NCBI GenBank assembly: GCA_918026815.1
Contig: CAKJVC010000088.1
Span: forward strand, 496,001-560,000
Source: Chalara sp. BL73
Taxonomy: Eukaryota; Ascomycota; Leotiomycetes; Helotiales
Direction of reading: 5' to 3'
Length of the DNA stretch: 64,000 nucleotides
The position numbers and the translations under genes were made by a program. Shown here piece by piece: positions 44,990-57,836 of this stretch. Positions within the stretch are counted from its first letter, which is position 1, and the number at the start of each line of letters is the position of its first letter. The notes under the pieces are model-generated. The model saw nothing but the letters and a program-made list of their open reading frames with translations, was not told where the DNA came from and searched no databases.

Positions 44990-47100
44990 TCATTGAAAGG
45001 AGAACCCTCCAGGAAACCCTTGCGGAGCACCACGTCGGCCACCTCCTCCTGGCATACCGCCTCCTCCAAACGAGAATCCACCACCTCCTCCACGGCCCCC
45101 CCCACCACCCATCTGTGCTCCAAACATCTGCATAAGGATTTCTGGGTCGATTTGCATGCCTCCACCCATGCCTCCCATGCCACCTCCACTAAAGCCTTCC
45201 ATCGGGTCAATTAGGTCCTCACCACTATCATATCGGGCACGTTTTCTGTCAGGTGTTAGTAAAAGACATGAGGGTACTCATTAAAACAAATACTACTTAC
45301 TCAGCATCACTCAGAGTCTCATAAGCCTCTCCGATATCCTTAAATCTTTCGGCGGCAGCCTCGTCACCTGGGTTCTTATCAGGATGATGAATGATGGCAG
45401 CTTTTCGGTAAGCTTTCTTGATCTGAGCGTCATCTGCATCCTTCTCCACACCAAGGATCTTATAGTAATCTTTCCGCTTGCTCTTCTTCAACTCTAATTC
45501 GGCATGTCGAACCTCCTTGGCAATACCAGCATCATTCGGATCTTGCTCCTGTAACACCTTGAGCTCGCGAACAGCGCCTTCCCAGTCGCCCGAATTGCCA
45601 AGTGCGGTTGCCTTCGTCTTCTTCGCTTTTGTGTAGGACGGATCGAGGGATAGAGCCTTTTCACAGTCCTCGATCGCTCCCGTGTAGTCTTTGAGTTGAA
45701 TTCGACATAATGCTCGGTTCAACAATAGCTTGGAATTCGTGCCCTTATTCAATGGGTCAACCTCAAGAGCTTCTGTGTATTTGTCCACAGCTGCTGCCCA
45801 TCGCTTAGCCTTATACTCAGCATTGCCGTCAGCCTTCATGCGATCCAGCTTCTGTACCAATCGTAAGTACTTTACAGCATCTCGGTATTCTGGATCGCAC
45901 GTTAGAGCTTGTCGGAAATGTTGAATGGCCTTATCATTATCTCCTTGTGCATAAAGAGCTCTTCCTCTAAGCACCAAAGCCTCTGGATCCGCGTTATTAT
46001 AGCGTAATAATGACATAGCAATGCTTTGTGCATCCCCAAGGGCATTAACATTGCCCATTTTCAGATATGCTTCTCCTCTCATAAGTTGCCACTTTCTGGG
46101 CTTTAGCGCACCCAAGCCAAGCAGCTTCTCTGCCTGATCAAGTGCATGGAGTGCCATAGACCCGGTTGTGCCGCTCCTTAGTGCATCTTCTGCAACTTGA
46201 ATATGCTGAAGCATGGCTCTGGCTGGAGCCATATCTTTTGCCGAGGGAGGAGGTTGAATACGTGCAAATGTGTCCAATGCATCTTGAGGCTTGCCCAAAC
46301 TAGTGTAGATTCGTGCTAATCGGAGAAGGATTTTAGGGTTTTGAGGGTCGAGCCCATCGGCACGGGTACAATCCTCTAAAGCATTCTGGTATTGGCCTGC
46401 TGAAATGTATGCTGCTGCTCGGTTGCTAAGATAAGTTGCAGACGAGGGTACTGCTTCCACAGCTTGCAAACGAATTCTCGTCAGCGGTCTTCTGCATAGG
46501 GATCTGAATAATTGGCTATATACCTTTTGTATACTCTGCAATTGCCTTTTTGTACTCCTTTTCTTTATAGAACTTGTTCCCCGCTGCCTTGAACGCCTCA
46601 GCCTCTTCTGGAGTCGGCGCAGCTGCCGCGGCAGGGCTCGTGGGGTTTGATTTGTGTGGAGGAGGAACTGGGCCTTCCTTTTCCCCGTTGGCACCGTTTG
46701 TCTTCTGCGAATACTCGAATGAGCCAGGGATCGTGGGCTGTGGTGGGGTGGAAGAGGGGGTCTCTGAATCGACTTCCATTGGGTCCGACATCATCGACAG
46801 AGCAGAGAGTCTCTTCCTCTCCGCCTCACTAAGATTTAAAGGGTGAGTATCTGGGTCCAAGTCGTGCTTGCTGCGGCGTGAACCGTGACTCGATTTTGAA
46901 AAGTTATTTATGCGAGGCTTGTGGGACGAGCCTTGCTCGGATTTCGAATTATAATTCTCGTCCCGGCTCGATCTCGAAGAAGAACTTTTCAGAGGCGAGC
47001 GTGGCTTTGGTGAATGGGGCGAGTGTGGTTCCTCGTCACTGTAGTCTCTGGAGGGGGATTTCTTGGGTTTTTTGTCGGATTTGGTAAAGAGTCGATTCAT
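44990..47100 (-). CDS. DnaJ/TPR co-chaperone (DNAJC7-like)
   Basis: Three exons (47100-46524, 46462-45301, 45245-44990) give 664 aa; introns are 61 and 55 nt. The first 150 residues are Ser/Lys/Arg-rich and disordered. TPR repeats start at [26 protein letters not shown] and continue through [21 protein letters not shown], a central set, and a C-terminal set around [22 protein letters not shown] domain follows ([20 protein letters not shown]) with the HPD motif in IIHHPDKNP. The tail is Gly/Met/Phe-rich, as in other J proteins. Relatives pass clients between Hsp70 and Hsp90. I start at ATG 47100, the first Met in the frame; the frame is open further upstream, but only from a TTG. An unusual open extension follows the stop. 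Confidence 0.92.
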
Positions 47101-48553
47101 TGAGATGGTTCCCGCGGTCTTATTCCCTAGGCTGGCTGTAGGTTGGTATTTCTCAACTAGGTAGCCCGGTTCCCGCTTCGGTGGAGGATAGCGGATGTGT
47201 CCCTGTGGTTGGCCCAAAATTCAGCGTTGGAATAAATAAGTAAGAAAGGGTAGTGGGAAGGATTACGTCTTTTTCCTTGCAAAGCTACCGATTTATTTCA
47301 AATCAAAGATAAGGACAAATTCGCAGTGAATTGTAAACTGGATCGTGTCATGGCCTTTTTGCACAATAACAACAACAACAACAATGAGGGCAGCAGCTAG
47401 AGAGGAGAGGAGAAGAGGGAAGAGGCTGGTAGTATCTTTCAAAAGCTCAACCACTTACAACGGTTTTTGGGGCTCTCCAGGCGGTGATTTGTCGCTCAGC
47501 CCGCCCCCTGGAAATATGTCTGTGCTGCCTGACGTGCGATCAAATCAATTTCTAGAAGCTTCGGCGCTTCAGAAGAAAAAAAAATTGATTTCCAGAGGAG
47601 CAACAGCAAAGAAACAACTACAGATTGGATTTGATTTGCGGGATAAGATGTGGGATGAAATGGCTGTGTTGGGAAGTGCAAAAATATATATAAAAAAAAT
47701 GCATTGCAGTTTTGTAATAATAATTTTTTTCCTTTATTATGAAATTTCCCCCATCTACTAATTGCCCAGGTATATTTGGCTTCTCTGAAGGCGACGTGGA
47801 ACACACCCCCCAAACTTCGTCCGGCAATCGACGCTCCACTGATAAGCATCCTTATCCAGGGTCAGTCAGCCTTGTGCTGTTTTGCCAGGGCGATAGAAAT
47901 CTGCAAGCCAAGTACACATGTCTATGGTTTTCTATTCACTTCGAGCTATTTGCGATTCTTTGTAGAGGTAAGCTTAAAGTCCAAATCAATCCTTGGACAC
48001 AACTTTGCTGGGAAGGCATATGAAAGCCGAGTGGTCAAGTGGACAAAACCAATTTGATATGTAAAGTAGGAAAGGTTGAATTTTTGACTCTATCACCATA
48101 AAAGTCGTCGCCGATATTACTTCTAATTTCAAGAAGACATAAAACAGCCCATGTTGATCTTAGAGTGGTATATTCTAGTGCCGGTCAACAACAGACACAG
48201 CCAAGGCGTCACTCTCTTCCTTAGCATGAAAACTAATATCTTAAAGCTACGGCGAGCATTATAGTGAGGAGCATCATTCAGCAATAAGAAATCTCCCCAG
48301 GATAACAGCATCCATGGGGAATCAATTATTTCGCATGCCATCTATTACAAGAAAAACGCTTATTGGATATGTTTCTTGTGACTTAAGCGAACACCCCCTT
48401 TTTGGGGGGGGGGAGGTAAACAGTACCCCTGAAATGCCTTGATAGCTTCTCAATCATGAATATGCATATACATTGATAACCAAGCAGTTGCATCCTATCC
48501 TATCATACTCCAGCTCCGGGCATGCTCCTCTATAAAGTATCTCTATCTAATCA
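47101..48553. other. Intergenic, no supported gene
   Basis: Promoter and leader of the DnaJ/TPR gene on one side and 3' flank of separase on the other. It contains a CAACAA-rich stretch near 47366, an A/T-rich part near 47680-47740, and a run of 10 G at 48404-48413. Short ORFs have no domains. Confidence 0.5.
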
Positions 48554-51500
48554 CTATGTAAAATACACAGGAACACCGTACACGCAGACAGCAGCCGCTG
48601 TGAGATATCGTAAATTACAAGCCTTCCTCCCTTCCGTTACAGCCTCCACCAATGACATTTTTACTCGCTCTTCTTCTTCGTCGGTGAACTTCTTTTTGCC
48701 TTTGCCTTTGCCAGCCGCTGCTGATTTGGCATCATATAATCCCCAATGCTCAAAGGTACTCTTTGCAAACCTGTCGATGTCTTTATCCGTTACATCCCAC
48801 AATATACCCACTAAAGCGGGGCAGCCGGCCTGCATGTAATGGGCTGGTGTACCATGAACCTCAAACTCGCCGGCTTCGGTTAGCGCACCGCTGCTACAGC
48901 CCATGAGCACAGTTACTGCACATTTATCTAGCTTCCTGATTTCCCTTGCGCGGATGTATTGCGCACCACTTCCATGACCGAAGTACAGGAAAAGCTCCGA
49001 AGATTCGAGGCTGTTCTTCATCTCTTGTTCAGTTGGTTCTCTCTTGACGATTCCGGTCCACCCAGCCAGCTCTTTCAAAGGTTTCGAAAATGTTGCTTGC
49101 GTAGACTTTAGGTCCCCATTTGGATTGAGAATATAAGATCCATTTTCTTGGGTGATATAGTGTCCGTATGGTGCAGCATCTGACACACCTTTCTGTTGTG
49201 CGAGGATGCGTTCTCGAAGAGATGCCAATGAGTTCAAACGTGACACTGCCATGCCGTCCATACACGGCAAGGACTCCCAAGGAAATGCATGGAGTGCTTT
49301 GTCCAATATTAGAATGGCATGCTTTCCTTCAGCGTCATGGCTAGCAGAAGACCGTGCAGCGTCGTGATAACCACGTAAAGCATCGAGGGTTTCTATAACG
49401 ATCGAATCAAAGTCAATCTCCGCATATGCATTTAGTTCCCCATGAAATTGAAGCACGTCAACAACAAAGTATAGCAAGTCAGTTAGTGGCTCAGACAATT
49501 CGCACTCCTCGGACGAAGCATCTCCAAGTCCAATGAATAATTCCAAGATCCTAGAGTCCAAGGTGATCCGAGAGCTGGCGCCTCGTTTATTATTCCTTTG
49601 CCGAGAAGGGAGATGTTTGTCAAGAATATTCTGGAATGATTTCTGAAATCGCGCAAGCAGATCCGGTCTTTTTGCATGCTGTGTGAATATGCCAGTGAAT
49701 CCTCCTAACCAGACTCTTTCAATATTTTCTAAAAGATCTCTGAGTCGCGTATCCAATGCTTCTCTCTCCTCCCACCAAGCAGCCTTTGCACCACTAGAGC
49801 TCATATCGCGAGCATCATGTGCACTTTCATTTGCAAGCCGTATGATCTCCAAAAGCTCAGAATGGCCTTGCTCGAAGTCAAACTTTTCTTCATCCGCATC
49901 TATAGAGTTGTTCCGTTCAGTGGGCAGTCGAAGCACAAAAGGACTTTGTCCAGCCTGAAATTTCGTCACAAAAAGTTCCGACCGATTCTCGCTTAGAGAA
50001 ATTGATATCGCCGTCCAATTTTTAGGAATGATGTCAATGTAGTCTTTTTGGAATTGTGACATGTCATGAGTATTCCCGAGGCTTAGCCTCTTCAGATCAG
50101 GAGAGCCTAATGATGGCCAGCAGGTTTCGTCTGTACTCGACCTCGTAAGTGAATCTCCGAGGATTGCTTTTCGCTCTCGGTCAATGGCTAGGTTTCTAGT
50201 AGACTCTTTAACTTGTCAATATAACTCAAACACAATGATAGTGATGACTCACCTGTAGAACAGCTCGCTAACCCCGGATGAGCGAGCGATTTTCCATTGA
50301 TTTGACCAGCTGTAGAGAGCAGAATGGCTACACTGTTGATTAGTGCAGATATACTGTGGACTAGATGTAATGGAGCGGCGAGGAGAGCTATCGAATAAAC
50401 ATCAGCGAGCTGCTCCTGGGCTTGTCTCAATTTGTCAAAAAAGCTATCGGGAGCAGGACTTTTCGTTCGTGCCAAATTTCGGCCAGATCTTGCAGTTTGT
50501 CCTTTTCGACCTGGAGAGACTCGCACGGATAGTCTATCTGCGCTGCTCTTGTCAGATTTGATCTGCCCAATCACAGACGGAAAAGATATGGTGGATTCTT
50601 GCAGAATTGAATAAACCGGATCTGCATTCATTTGCTCAATGCTCTGCAAAAGTAGCTGCTTCGCCATTAGCAGGCCATGTTCCACAGTATCAATCTGGGA
50701 ACCGAAATACTGGCCCGCTTCCCGTAACACGGTCTGCGAATCTACAAAACTCTTTTCTAGCATGAATGCATGGGCTTGCCGCCGAAGTATCGACCCTTGA
50801 AGAGAAAGTAATTGGGAACATTCTTCGCTTATAGATGGATGTACATCTGAGCATGCCTTAACTTGTGAGTCGAGTTTCGCCTTAGATGGCGCTCTCGACT
50901 TGATAGAGATCTTTCGCGTCGGCAACACCTTCTTCTTTGAAACTGTAAGTTCTGACATCTCTATATTCAGGTCATGCGTAGAGTCATTCATGGCTGTGCT
51001 CGAACAATTACTCGCACGGTCCAATGAGTTGATAAAACTCGGTTTGGTGATGAAAGTCAATGTTGCTTTAGCATCTTCATATGCGGCAGTCTTTGCACTA
51101 TGATCTCTTAGGCGATTGTGCATACTTGCCAGGTGCATGGCAAGGATCGCAGTTTCTCGACTTCTTTCTGATGAAGCGTAAAGTTTCTTCGCCTCAACAA
51201 GATACTCTGATCCTTTATCGAGCACACCAGCTTTTAACCACCAGCTACCCAAAAGGGCCGATGCGACTGCAATGTGTAATTCAGATCGCATGTCGCGAAC
51301 AAGCTGGTGAGCCTGCTCCGCATAGTAAATGGTTTCGGGGAACATTCCATTGTGCGCATACAGGGTGGAGAGATGAGTGAGACCTTTGAACAGAGGCGTA
51401 ATAAGTACCCAAAATCCAGCGCCACAAACAAGGGGACGATCATTCACAGTATCGGTTGAAACTGTCGATATAGACTCATTGAACGCGGACATATCGGTAG

Positions 51501-54500
51501 CAGATCTCTCCACATCAGGATCAAAGCTTTTAAGATTGTTTCTACACAGTCTCTCTGTAAGGGCCCAGGTACGTCGGAGTAGCTTTACTGATAGTTTAGC
51601 GTGGGTAAGAGCAGATTGAGTCGATCCACGCTGCATCGCTAGCCTCGAATATAGTAGGTATGCCTTAGCGATCAACTGATCTTGGAGTCTCCTTTCCTGA
51701 AGAGTCATTGAGTTCTTGCCATCCGATGCATAGTCACTGTTCCGAGAATAGCATACTTGGGCACGAAGAAGATATTCCTCACTATGAGATATTAGTTAAA
51801 CATTGGCATGTTGATTGATAAGATATTACCTTTTGCTACTATTGCCTATCACTAGAAAGTATTCTGAATAAGCGAGGTAAAGCTGCAGCAGTGTAGTCAG
51901 TGAGACTCCAAGTTGGTTCCCGTAGCTTTCTGCTTTGTCGAAAGCCAGACCAGCTTTTCCAGAATAACCAAGGTCAAGCCATTGCGTGCCCAACCGGGTA
52001 AAGCTGATTGCTAAGGCGTTAGGATTGGAAGATGGACTCTGAAACTCATTCAAGTCCGCAATCAGCCGGAGCACAGAAACCACCAGCATATTAAAACCTT
52101 TCATTTGTAAAAAATCGGCCAGTGATTGTAAGTGCACTAGAAGATGTGCAATATCGTCAATTTCAAGCTCCAAGGACGCCAAATCCTTACATCTCTCTTG
52201 CGTAGAAGACCATATCCCAATGCAGTTCTTGATTACCTCCACACTCGAATGTTTGTTCTTCAATTCCAACAAACTCATCATCAGAAGATTGTAATGTGCT
52301 AAGTAACCATATAGTCCTTCGTCTCTGGAACCCTCAATAGTGAAGTTTTCATGCAAAAGCTGGAGTTCTTCCGTAAAATTCGCCGTCACCTCCTGCTGCT
52401 GCATGTGATCAAGCGATACTAAATGTCTTAGAACTCGAAGTCTCCGTACTGGGTAAAGTTTCCGGTCGTAGATAGTAAGGGCCGCTTGGAAGATTTTGGC
52501 TTGGAATGCAATGAATGCTTTGGACGTATTCTCTTGAGTTGATAATATGTCTAAAATATGCTCCAGAATGGCACCCTTTTCCTCTTCTGACCAAGGTCCG
52601 TCATAGAGCAACTTCTGTGATTCGGGAATAAGACATTTGAATTGCACCTTGACTAAATATTGAATGGTCCGAGCTAGTAAAATTGCGTCGCCGGTTTGGC
52701 TCCAACTGACTGAGATAGGCTGTGAACCTGCATTTTCTGCAATACTTTTCAAAGCACCATTTGAGATGCACTCATCGCGGAGACTTATTAGGGTCTTAAA
52801 TAATTCATCATATCGGCCAATCGACTTATATATATCTGCCATTTTCTCAAGTTTGACAGATATTTGTGCGGTTTTCCGCTCAAGGATTGATCTTGACGAT
52901 ACGCAGTCAATTGAGCGTTTTAAAGCTTGGATCAATTGCAAGTTTGGCTTTTCCGAGTCCCGGATCATATTTAGATGTTTGGTGAAGTACAGATTTGATA
53001 TCTTGACATGATACGACTGAGATGATAGTCCGTCTGACGGAACAACTTCTTCGAAAGTCGGGTTGATCCTCTCTTCTAATGATAGACACTCTTGCAGTCT
53101 GGCATCTATTGAATCCCAACTTACTTTGCTACTATTTATGAATGTCCTAAGCAGAAATAACGACGAGTCTATGGCGTGCATTGCGGATCTTCTGATGAAC
53201 CTTCGTCGCTGTTCGAAACCAAGTATTTCTTTTGTGGAGGAGTTCGACCCGGGTGGATTTCCAAGATATCTCAACGATAACTTGGGACACATTAGAACCA
53301 AGTTCTGACACATCTCACGTAAAGAATCCGTAAAATAATCATCTTCCGATCCTCTTTTGGCTAAAATGGTAATGGCCACTCTTCTCAAGTCTGATATTTC
53401 TGTAAGCAGCTCTTCGATCTCTGACTGATGGCCCTTGAAAGGGTTTTCTAATTTATCTAGAAGACTAAGAAGTGCATTTTCATCCTTAGCATGGTCTGAT
53501 AGCCGTTGAAGATGAAGAGCAAGTAGCCGGGCAGTAGCTGAGCATTGTCGAACATCTGAGTCGGTGGCTGGATTTATGAATGCCTGGCATTTCTCGACCC
53601 AATCTATGGCCTGGTCAACAAGATTCGCTTTCTTTGAAAGAGAGCTAAGTAATCTGAATATCCCGCCAAGAAACTCCTTCGGCTCGTCATGCTGAGTCTC
53701 AAAGGAACTTGTAAATATTGTCTGTAGGTCGGTATAGGCCGTTGATGCTAGATGATAAGTCTCTAGGGCATCTCCTTCACTTCGGCGGGCAAAAGCAGAG
53801 AGGCATCTGAGAAAAGGATCGAATAGTTCTTTCCCTGGATCTCCTCTGTGACGCGCGAATTTCCACCATAGAACTCGATTATAAAGCGCTAGAGTCTGTA
53901 GTTGAATGGCCACGCGAGGTGCAATACTGTGCTCGATGTTGGTCGCAAGTGTATCGTCTGCCGAAGAAATACTTGGGGTAAGTGAAAGAAGTATTTCTGA
54001 TAGAGACTGAAGTTGACGGGCGATCTTGTCGGACTTAGATTCCTTAGCAACCAAAAGTAGCAGTTTAGTGGGTGAGCAATGGGAGGATGGCTGCAAAAGT
54101 CGCACAGACATGTTTGCATCTAATTTCTTCGGTGAAGACACCATCAACCTTAAAATCTGCAGTTGTGTTGTGATAACCAGTCCCAATTTAGCTCCAACTA
54201 AAGCTCCCTTGCCAAAATTCAACATTTCCGCCAGAGTAGGTGAAGCCGAAACAGAAGTAGTCGCTTTCAGAACTGTCTTTTTGATCGCAATCTCCTCAGG
54301 ATCTAGCCTCCGCTTCAGTATCCTAATCTCCTTGATGGCCAGATCTTCTAATCCTAGTGATATGAGTTTCCCAATCAGAACGGACATCCCATTTTCAATT
54401 TGTAGAGGCGGTAGGTCAATTCCTGTGCTCTTTGTAGCTGTCATTGCCCGCAGGCAGGCAAAGGCAACGCGGGAACATTCCGCAACCGATCGCTGCCCAG

Positions 54501-55023
54501 TTGCTGTCAAAGATACTGATGAAGAGGATCTTTCTAATCTCGTTGCTATGTCTGGTGTGCTGCTAACCCGATTCAAGGACCGTGGTTGCAGGGGCGTTTG
54601 AGGTAATGAATTAGAGCGCCGAAGTGCTCTACGTTCTGAAGCTTTAACTGTCTCTTTCGCGGACCCCTTTCTTCTTGACGGCACAGGGTTCTTTATCGAC
54701 TCAGAAAGGGACTTCAGAGTGGCATTGATGACCTCGGTAGCCAATATAGACCTCTCCTTAGGTGATAGATGTTCCTCCTCATGCTCTGTGATATTTTCTT
54801 GCTCTACTTTCTTGCTTTGGGGCTTGACTGGTGCTTTTGTGGACTTAGGCTTCGTCGCCCTTGTAGATCTTGTTGCTTTCGCTGTAATTGGTATATTTGG
54901 GTTTTGTGAAGACAATTTCGGTAACAAGAGGTTATTCAGGGTAACTACAGTCTCTGAAGTGCATGTTGATGCTGAGCTTGCGGAATCGCGTACAGAATCT
55001 GCAACAGCTTGTAAAGAAGCCAT
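48554..55023 (-). CDS. Separase (separin, C50 cysteine protease)
   Basis: Three exons (55023-51830, 51781-50253, 50187-48554) give 2,118 aa; introns are 48 and 65 nt. Separase cleaves the cohesin kleisin at anaphase to release sister chromatids; Aspergillus BimB, budding yeast Esp1 and fission yeast Cut1 are homologues. The catalytic domain is in exon 3: His in LYFGHGSGAQYI (about residue 1979) and Cys in VLMGCSSGAL (about residue 2005), plus ALHAFPWESLPC and PALVGILWDVTDKDIDRF. The first 1,500 residues are helical-repeat-like with a Ser/Lys-rich N-terminus, as in other separases. The start MASLQAVADSVRDSAS is preferred to an in-frame ATG 21 nt upstream. A 65-nt intron at 50252-50188 restores the frame into DMSQFQKDYIDIIPK. 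Confidence 0.95.
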
Positions 55024-55321
55024 GATGATGTAAACACAATGCACGGTACTATCCGAGGGTATTAAACATTATTGCGAAAATCCAAAATTCGTGGCGAGCG
55101 GAATCGCGTCTAGTTAGTAGAGACTTGCTTCTCTCTGAATCTCTAATTGACGTGATCTTGACGCTAGGTTGGCCTAGCTTCTTGCGGTTGGCATAGCAAC
55201 CAAGGCTTGGATCCCGTTATTCAAAAAATTGTACTTTTAGAAGCTACCACGCTCGGAAGGACAGGCAGATATCAGGAATAACGACACCAATTTGCATGTA
55301 CTTAAATCCGTCAGAGACACC
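55024..55321. promoter_or_regulatory. Divergent promoter of separase and a mitochondrial protein gene
   Basis: Only 298 bp separate the two start codons, so regulatory elements and leaders must overlap or abut. I see no TATA box. Confidence 0.6.
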
Positions 55322-55999
55322 ATGAGCAACGCGGCTTTAGTGCGAAGGATTCTTTCCACCCCACCAGGTCTGCGAAGCGCACTAATTTCTCCTTGGATTA
55401 TCGCGCCTTCACGACTCTATCTCACAGCGTCTATGAGCGACCGATCTTATTCCTCAGTACCAGCAATTGCCTCGACTTCTTTCTGGAAAATCATGATACC
55501 GAAGCCCTTTCGAAAATCTTCCAACTCAAAACCAGTGCCCAAGAAGCCAAAGTCCAAAGAGTGGAATCCAGCGACATTTTTCATCATAATCTTTTTGCTT
55601 ATTGGATCAATGAGTATCCAGATGATTGCCTTAAGAAATAGTTTTGCGGCATTTAGCAGACGAGCGGATGCCAGAATCAGTCTATTGAGAGAGATTATTG
55701 AACGTGTCCAGAATGGAGAGAAGGTGGATGTTGAAGGATTACTGGGAACAGGAAACAAGCAAAGAGAAGAGGAGTGGGAAGAAGGTATGTTTTATTGGAA
55801 TATTATACGTGGCAAATGATTAATTCTCCCAGTCCTCCGAGAAATCGAGGAGGAGGATCAGATATGGGAGAAGTCAAGAAAACCAAAACCAAATCATGGC
55901 AAGAACATTGAAAAAGGTGTCTCCAGTTCAACGCCTACGCAGAATACTGTCAAAATCACAGAAGAATCAGCAAGCAAGACACCCAGAGGCTTCTATTGA
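55322..55999 (+). CDS. Mitochondrial single-span membrane protein (DUF5321-like)
   Basis: Two exons (55322-55784, 55833-55999) with a 48-nt intron give 209 aa. The first 60 residues look like a mitochondrial presequence: Arg, Ser and Ala with almost no acidic residues (ALVRRILSTPPGLRSAL). One membrane span lies in NPATFFIIIFLLIGSMSIQM. A conserved-looking matrix or intermembrane part follows: NSFAAFSRRADARISLLRE, a coiled helix, then the acidic WEEVLREIEEEDQIW across the splice junction. The tail is Lys/Ser/Thr-rich. I recall this pattern from an uncharacterised fungal mitochondrial family (DUF5321, with yeast Coi1 as a possible distant relative); I could not check this by search. The frame begins at a TTG, but ATG 55322 is the natural start. 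Confidence 0.75.
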
Positions 56000-56051
56000 A
56001 ACACCAACCATCCTATATATGTATATATATAAAATATACAAAATCGTTACT

Positions 56052-57278
56052 CTATGATAGCATGTCCTTGAAGACGGATTTGTTTCTATGCTGAACATCC
56101 TCAGAACCTGATTCTTCATGCCTGTGAACCTTGAAGCCAACCCGATTAAGTCGCTCAACAAGACGAGGCAATACTCTATCAGTTGGTTGTTCGATGCGTA
56201 CGCCCGCTTCCCCTTGTTGAGCCGTGGGCAGGTTTTTAAAAAATATTTCCTCTCCTCGTACGCCCCCTAGATTCATTATGCCAATCGGCATACCCCTCTC
56301 CTGCGCACGCTTGGCAAGTCTCCAGGCAGAATATGTAGCAAGGGAAGTCCCAAGAATCAAGAGACGCCCGGATTCATCAATGGCATGTTCAGCTGCATCT
56401 TTGACTCTGCTCGTGATGCTCTCTCCAAACATCACCACCGCTGGCTTTAGGATGCCTGCGGTGCTCGTGCTCTTCCAAGCTCCGTCATCATCAATCTCTA
56501 CCGTTGTCTGAGCACCATCTACTGACAGTGGTGGTTTAGCCAAACAATGTGGACATGCTGGGTATCTAAATGTCGTGTAGGGAGCGCCTGGCAAGTCCAC
56601 ATCGCCATCTGGATTGGTCTTCATTCCTCTTGATCTTCTTTCATCTGGATTTTCGGTGTCCAAGGCTCCTGAATCTATAACTTCCGCCAGAAAAGCTGCC
56701 CATGTTGGATTCAGGTCTGCAAGAGCCGTCTGAAACTCCTCGCGGGGTAGCTCGCTATGACAAGAAACGCAGGTCAATGCCCGAAGATAGCCATGAAGCT
56801 CCAAAGTCGGAAGACTTGGATGCGCTTCGGCATGGAACGAGTCAACATTCTGTGTTATGACCCTGCGGACAATTCCCATATCTCCTAGTTGTTTGATCGC
56901 ATAGTGTGCCGGGTTTGGTTTTGCCTTGTGAAGACTCGTCCACCCGAGAAAGCTCCTTGCCCAATATCTCTTTCTGGCCTCATGGTTGGCAATAAACTCG
57001 TGATAGTAAATCGGCCGATAGGTCTTGTTGACCCTGTACGTGCCATTGGTTCCTCTGTAGTCGGCAAGCCCTGAGGCTACCGATATGCCGGCACCAGTAA
57101 GTATAACGGTTGACTGGGGATCCCCAGATTTTGCATTGTGAAGGGAAGGTGATGGCGGGGCAGTAAGGAAGGTCGATAACGCGGCTATGCTGCCCGTGAT
57201 GGTATTGGCAAACCTGGGGATTATACTAGGAGGGGGTAAGGGGCCCGTGTAGGGAATTCGCATGAGAGGCTTTTGCAT
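56052..57278 (-). CDS. NAD-dependent sirtuin, mitochondrial SIRT4-like class
   Basis: A single exon of 408 aa. Sirtuin motifs are all present: ILTGAGISVASGLADYRG (GAGIS at 62-66), ITQNVDSFH (142-149), the catalytic His in LELHG (about residue 162), zinc pairs CVSC (170/173) and CPHC, then PAVVMFGESI and LLILGTSLATYSAWRL. Class II sirtuins (SIRT4 type) remove acyl groups or transfer ADP-ribose in mitochondria. A loop between the zinc pairs is longer than usual, with an acidic DTENPDERR stretch. The N-terminus (MQKPLMRIPYTGPLPPPSI) has basic residues compatible with mitochondrial import, but targeting is inferred. The gene converges on the DUF5321-like gene with only 52 bp between stops. Confidence 0.93.
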   Translation of the reverse strand: MQKPLMRIPYTGPLPPPSIIPRFANTITGSIAALSTFLTAPPSPSLHNAKSGDPQSTVILTGAGISVASGLADYRGTNGTYRVNKTYRPIYYHEFIANHEARKRYWARSFLGWTSLHKAKPNPAHYAIKQLGDMGIVRRVITQNVDSFHAEAHPSLPTLELHGYLRALTCVSCHSELPREEFQTALADLNPTWAAFLAEVIDSGALDTENPDERRSRGMKTNPDGDVDLPGAPYTTFRYPACPHCLAKPPLSVDGAQTTVEIDDDGAWKSTSTAGILKPAVVMFGESITSRVKDAAEHAIDESGRLLILGTSLATYSAWRLAKRAQERGMPIGIMNLGGVRGEEIFFKNLPTAQQGEAGVRIEQPTDRVLPRLVERLNRVGFKVHRHEESGSEDVQHRNKSVFKDMLS

Positions 57279-57836
57279 TGAGGCATTGAGTCGTCGTCAG
57301 TGAAGACGGCTATCTTTCAGGGACATCAAGGGCTTTGATTACCAGAGAATATAAAAATATATGCACACAAGCGTCATCATTTGCTTAGCAATTCGTCACA
57401 GGCGGATGGCGGTGGAACTCAGGCCCTATAAGCCCCCCATAAGTTCATGTACAGTTAGCCCCTGTGGCTGAACCCTTTCCCACCCGACATGTGTAGATGG
57501 GGCTCCGAACCGGCTTATCTTTCTTTGCCCATAGCCCCATGGCCGCGGTGGCTCTATGGAGCATTCTTTGCCCTGTCCTGTATCGTACGCTTTTTCTTCG
57601 AAATGCTTGATCTGCGACTGGTCGACAGCTGAATCGTCATCCACCAGATCTCGGTGGACATGGGCTTGCGTTTTTTCTCCTGTCCCTCCTTCTAGATCTA
57701 AAATTCTTCCTCGTCATCCAAGTCCCTCTAATAGTTTATCCTTCCCCTCCTGAAACCACGTTCGAATAGCAGTACACGCGTCCATGATCTGTAGAGGCTC
57801 GCCCGGACCAACAGGGTCTGTCCAAATAAATTCTCT
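57279..57836. other. Divergent intergenic region
   Basis: This 558-bp spacer lies between the sirtuin and CDF transporter starts. Overlapping short ORFs on both strands have no domain. It probably holds two promoters. Confidence 0.5.

Noticed and set aside
48018..48090. tRNA-like start AAGCCGAGTGGTCAAG
   Set aside because: It resembles a Ser/Leu tRNA D-arm, but no matching acceptor, anticodon stem or B-box follows.
57426..57753. Overlapping ORFs between sirtuin and the CDF carrier
   Set aside because: Short, on both strands, without domains. This is the expected position of two promoters.
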